A DNA stretch of 64,000 bases from assembly GCA_019115825.1 (NCBI GenBank), contig DXCV01000029.1, forward strand, positions 20,188 through 84,187, read 5' to 3'. Positions 62,761 to 64,000 of the stretch are shown piece after piece; position 1 is the stretch's first letter, and the number at the start of each line of letters is the position of its first letter. The notes beneath the pieces are model-generated. The model was not told the DNA's origin, made no database searches, and worked only from the letters and a program-made list of their open reading frames with translations. A program made the translations under genes and the position numbers. This DNA comes from Candidatus Bacteroides pullicola (GTDB lineage Bacteria > Bacteroidota > Bacteroidia > Bacteroidales > Bacteroidaceae).

Positions 62761-64000
62761 GGAGGCGGCTACACATTATATTATTAGGTATAACCCGGCT
62801 TTCCCCCCGACGGAAGGCCGGGTTCATCTGTATCCTCCTCCTGCTGCTGGCCTACGCCTTCTGCCTGCCCCGGCAATTATTCCAGGTGCCTTACTCCACC
62901 GTGGTGACGGACTGCCACGGAGAGTTACTGGGCGCGCGCATCGCCCCGGACGGCCAATGGCGCTTCCCGCCGTGCGACACCGTGCCCCGCAAGTTCGTCC
63001 GCTGCCTGCTGGCCTTCGAGGACCGGCATTTCTACTACCACCCCGGCGTCAACCCCCTGTCCATGGCACGGGCGGCCTGGCAAAACATCCAGCAGGGAAG
63101 AATCGTCAGCGGGGGCAGCACCCTGACGATGCAAACCATCCGCATCTCCCGAAACCGCCCGCGGACATTCGCCGAGAAGGTGGTGGAGATGATACTGGCC
63201 ACCCGCCTGGAGCTGCGCTGCTCCAAGGATGAGATTCTGGCCCTATATGCCTCGCACGCGCCGTTCGGGGGGAATGTCGTGGGATTGGACGCCGCGGCCT
63301 GGCGCTACTTTGCCCATCCTGCCTCCGAACTTTCGTGGGCGGAAGCCGCCACCCTGGCCGTACTCCCCAACGCGCCCTCCGCCATACACCCCGGCAAGGG
63401 GCGGGAAGCCTTGTTGCGCAAGCGCAACCGGGTGTTGCGGCTCCTTCTGGAGCAAGGTGAAATCAGCACTTCGGATTACGCGCTGGCACTGGACGAACCC
63501 CTGCCGGACGCTCCGCTTCCCCTGCCCCGCATCGCGCCCCACCTGGTAGACCGGTTAGCCTCCGAACATCCCGGCCAAACCCTCGTCTCCACCATCGACA
63601 AATCCCTGCAACTCCGCCTGGAGGCATTGGCCGAACGCCATAGCCAAGAATTTGCCCGAAGCGACATACGCAACCTGGCCATCCTGGTCATCGACCTGCG
63701 AGAGAACCAAGTCGCGGCCTATTGCGGCAACACCGGCTTCGGACAGTCGGCCGAGGGCAGCCAAGTGGACATCATCCGCGCCCCGCGCAGCACGGGCAGC
63801 ATCCTGAAGCCTTTCCTCTACTACGCCGCCCTGGAGGAAGGGCTGATTCTGCCCCACACCCTCCTGCCGGACGTGACCGTCAACATCAACGGATTCGCCC
63901 CGCAGAACTTCAGCCGCCAGTTCGAGGGAGCCGTGCCCGCCTCGGAAGCCCTGGCCCGCTCGCTGAACATCCCCGCCGTGCACCTCCTGCAACAATACGG
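62757..64000 (+). CDS. pbpC: Penicillin-binding protein 1C (partial, runs off the right edge)
   Basis: ATGA overlap with A2M; LLAFEDRHFYYHPGVNPLSMARA, GGSTLTMQTIR, RSTGSILKPFLYYAALEEG; absent from the ORF track because it has no stop in the window. Confidence 0.93.
   Translation, partial: MRRRLHIILLGITRLSPRRKAGFICILLLLLAYAFCLPRQLFQVPYSTVVTDCHGELLGARIAPDGQWRFPPCDTVPRKFVRCLLAFEDRHFYYHPGVNPLSMARAAWQNIQQGRIVSGGSTLTMQTIRISRNRPRTFAEKVVEMILATRLELRCSKDEILALYASHAPFGGNVVGLDAAAWRYFAHPASELSWAEAATLAVLPNAPSAIHPGKGREALLRKRNRVLRLLLEQGEISTSDYALALDEPLPDAPLPLPRIAPHLVDRLASEHPGQTLVSTIDKSLQLRLEALAERHSQEFARSDIRNLAILVIDLRENQVAAYCGNTGFGQSAEGSQVDIIRAPRSTGSILKPFLYYAALEEGLILPHTLLPDVTVNINGFAPQNFSRQFEGAVPASEALARSLNIPAVHLLQQY

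Overview
This 64 kb window comes from a Bacteroidota (Bacteroidales-like) chromosome. Supporting signals are TTTG-N19-TAnnTTTG promoters, serine palmitoyltransferase, Nqr, PPi-dependent PFK and pyruvate:ferredoxin oxidoreductase. Core genes: nqrB(partial)/nqrA, lysA, aspartate kinase, an FtsE-like ATPase, hisIE-F-A-H, purU, an ECF sigma factor with a membrane-spanning beta-barrel partner, ruvC, tRNA-Ala(GGC), proS, spt, cstA, a GH10-like lipoprotein, a giant pyruvate:ferredoxin oxidoreductase, pfp, a tripartite RND pump, an acyltransferase, a nitrilase-family enzyme, and an alpha-2-macroglobulin/PBP1C pair that runs off the right edge. Accessory DNA lies at 12.7-23.4 kb (AAA/DUF234 ATPase, type I R-M, DUF2130) and 36.3-44.7 kb (decayed Rpn/PD-(D/E)XK gene, AT-rich orphan genes, DnaB-like helicase with a DUF6291-like protein, DUF6266-like protein). 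The strongest unexplained signals are: (1) a multi-helix element at 37.2-37.5 kb directly behind a perfect promoter, a candidate unannotated structured RNA; (2) a 10-unit array of 22-bp hairpins between hsdS and hsdR whose stem arms change in a compensatory way around a conserved CCGTAC loop; (3) a dispersed 11-bp-repeat-plus-hairpin element at 23.1, 43.5 and 55.1 kb; (4) MITE-like inverted repeats; and (5) a 23-bp perfect direct repeat flanking the decayed Rpn gene. All calls come from reading the sequence. No database or folding program was run.
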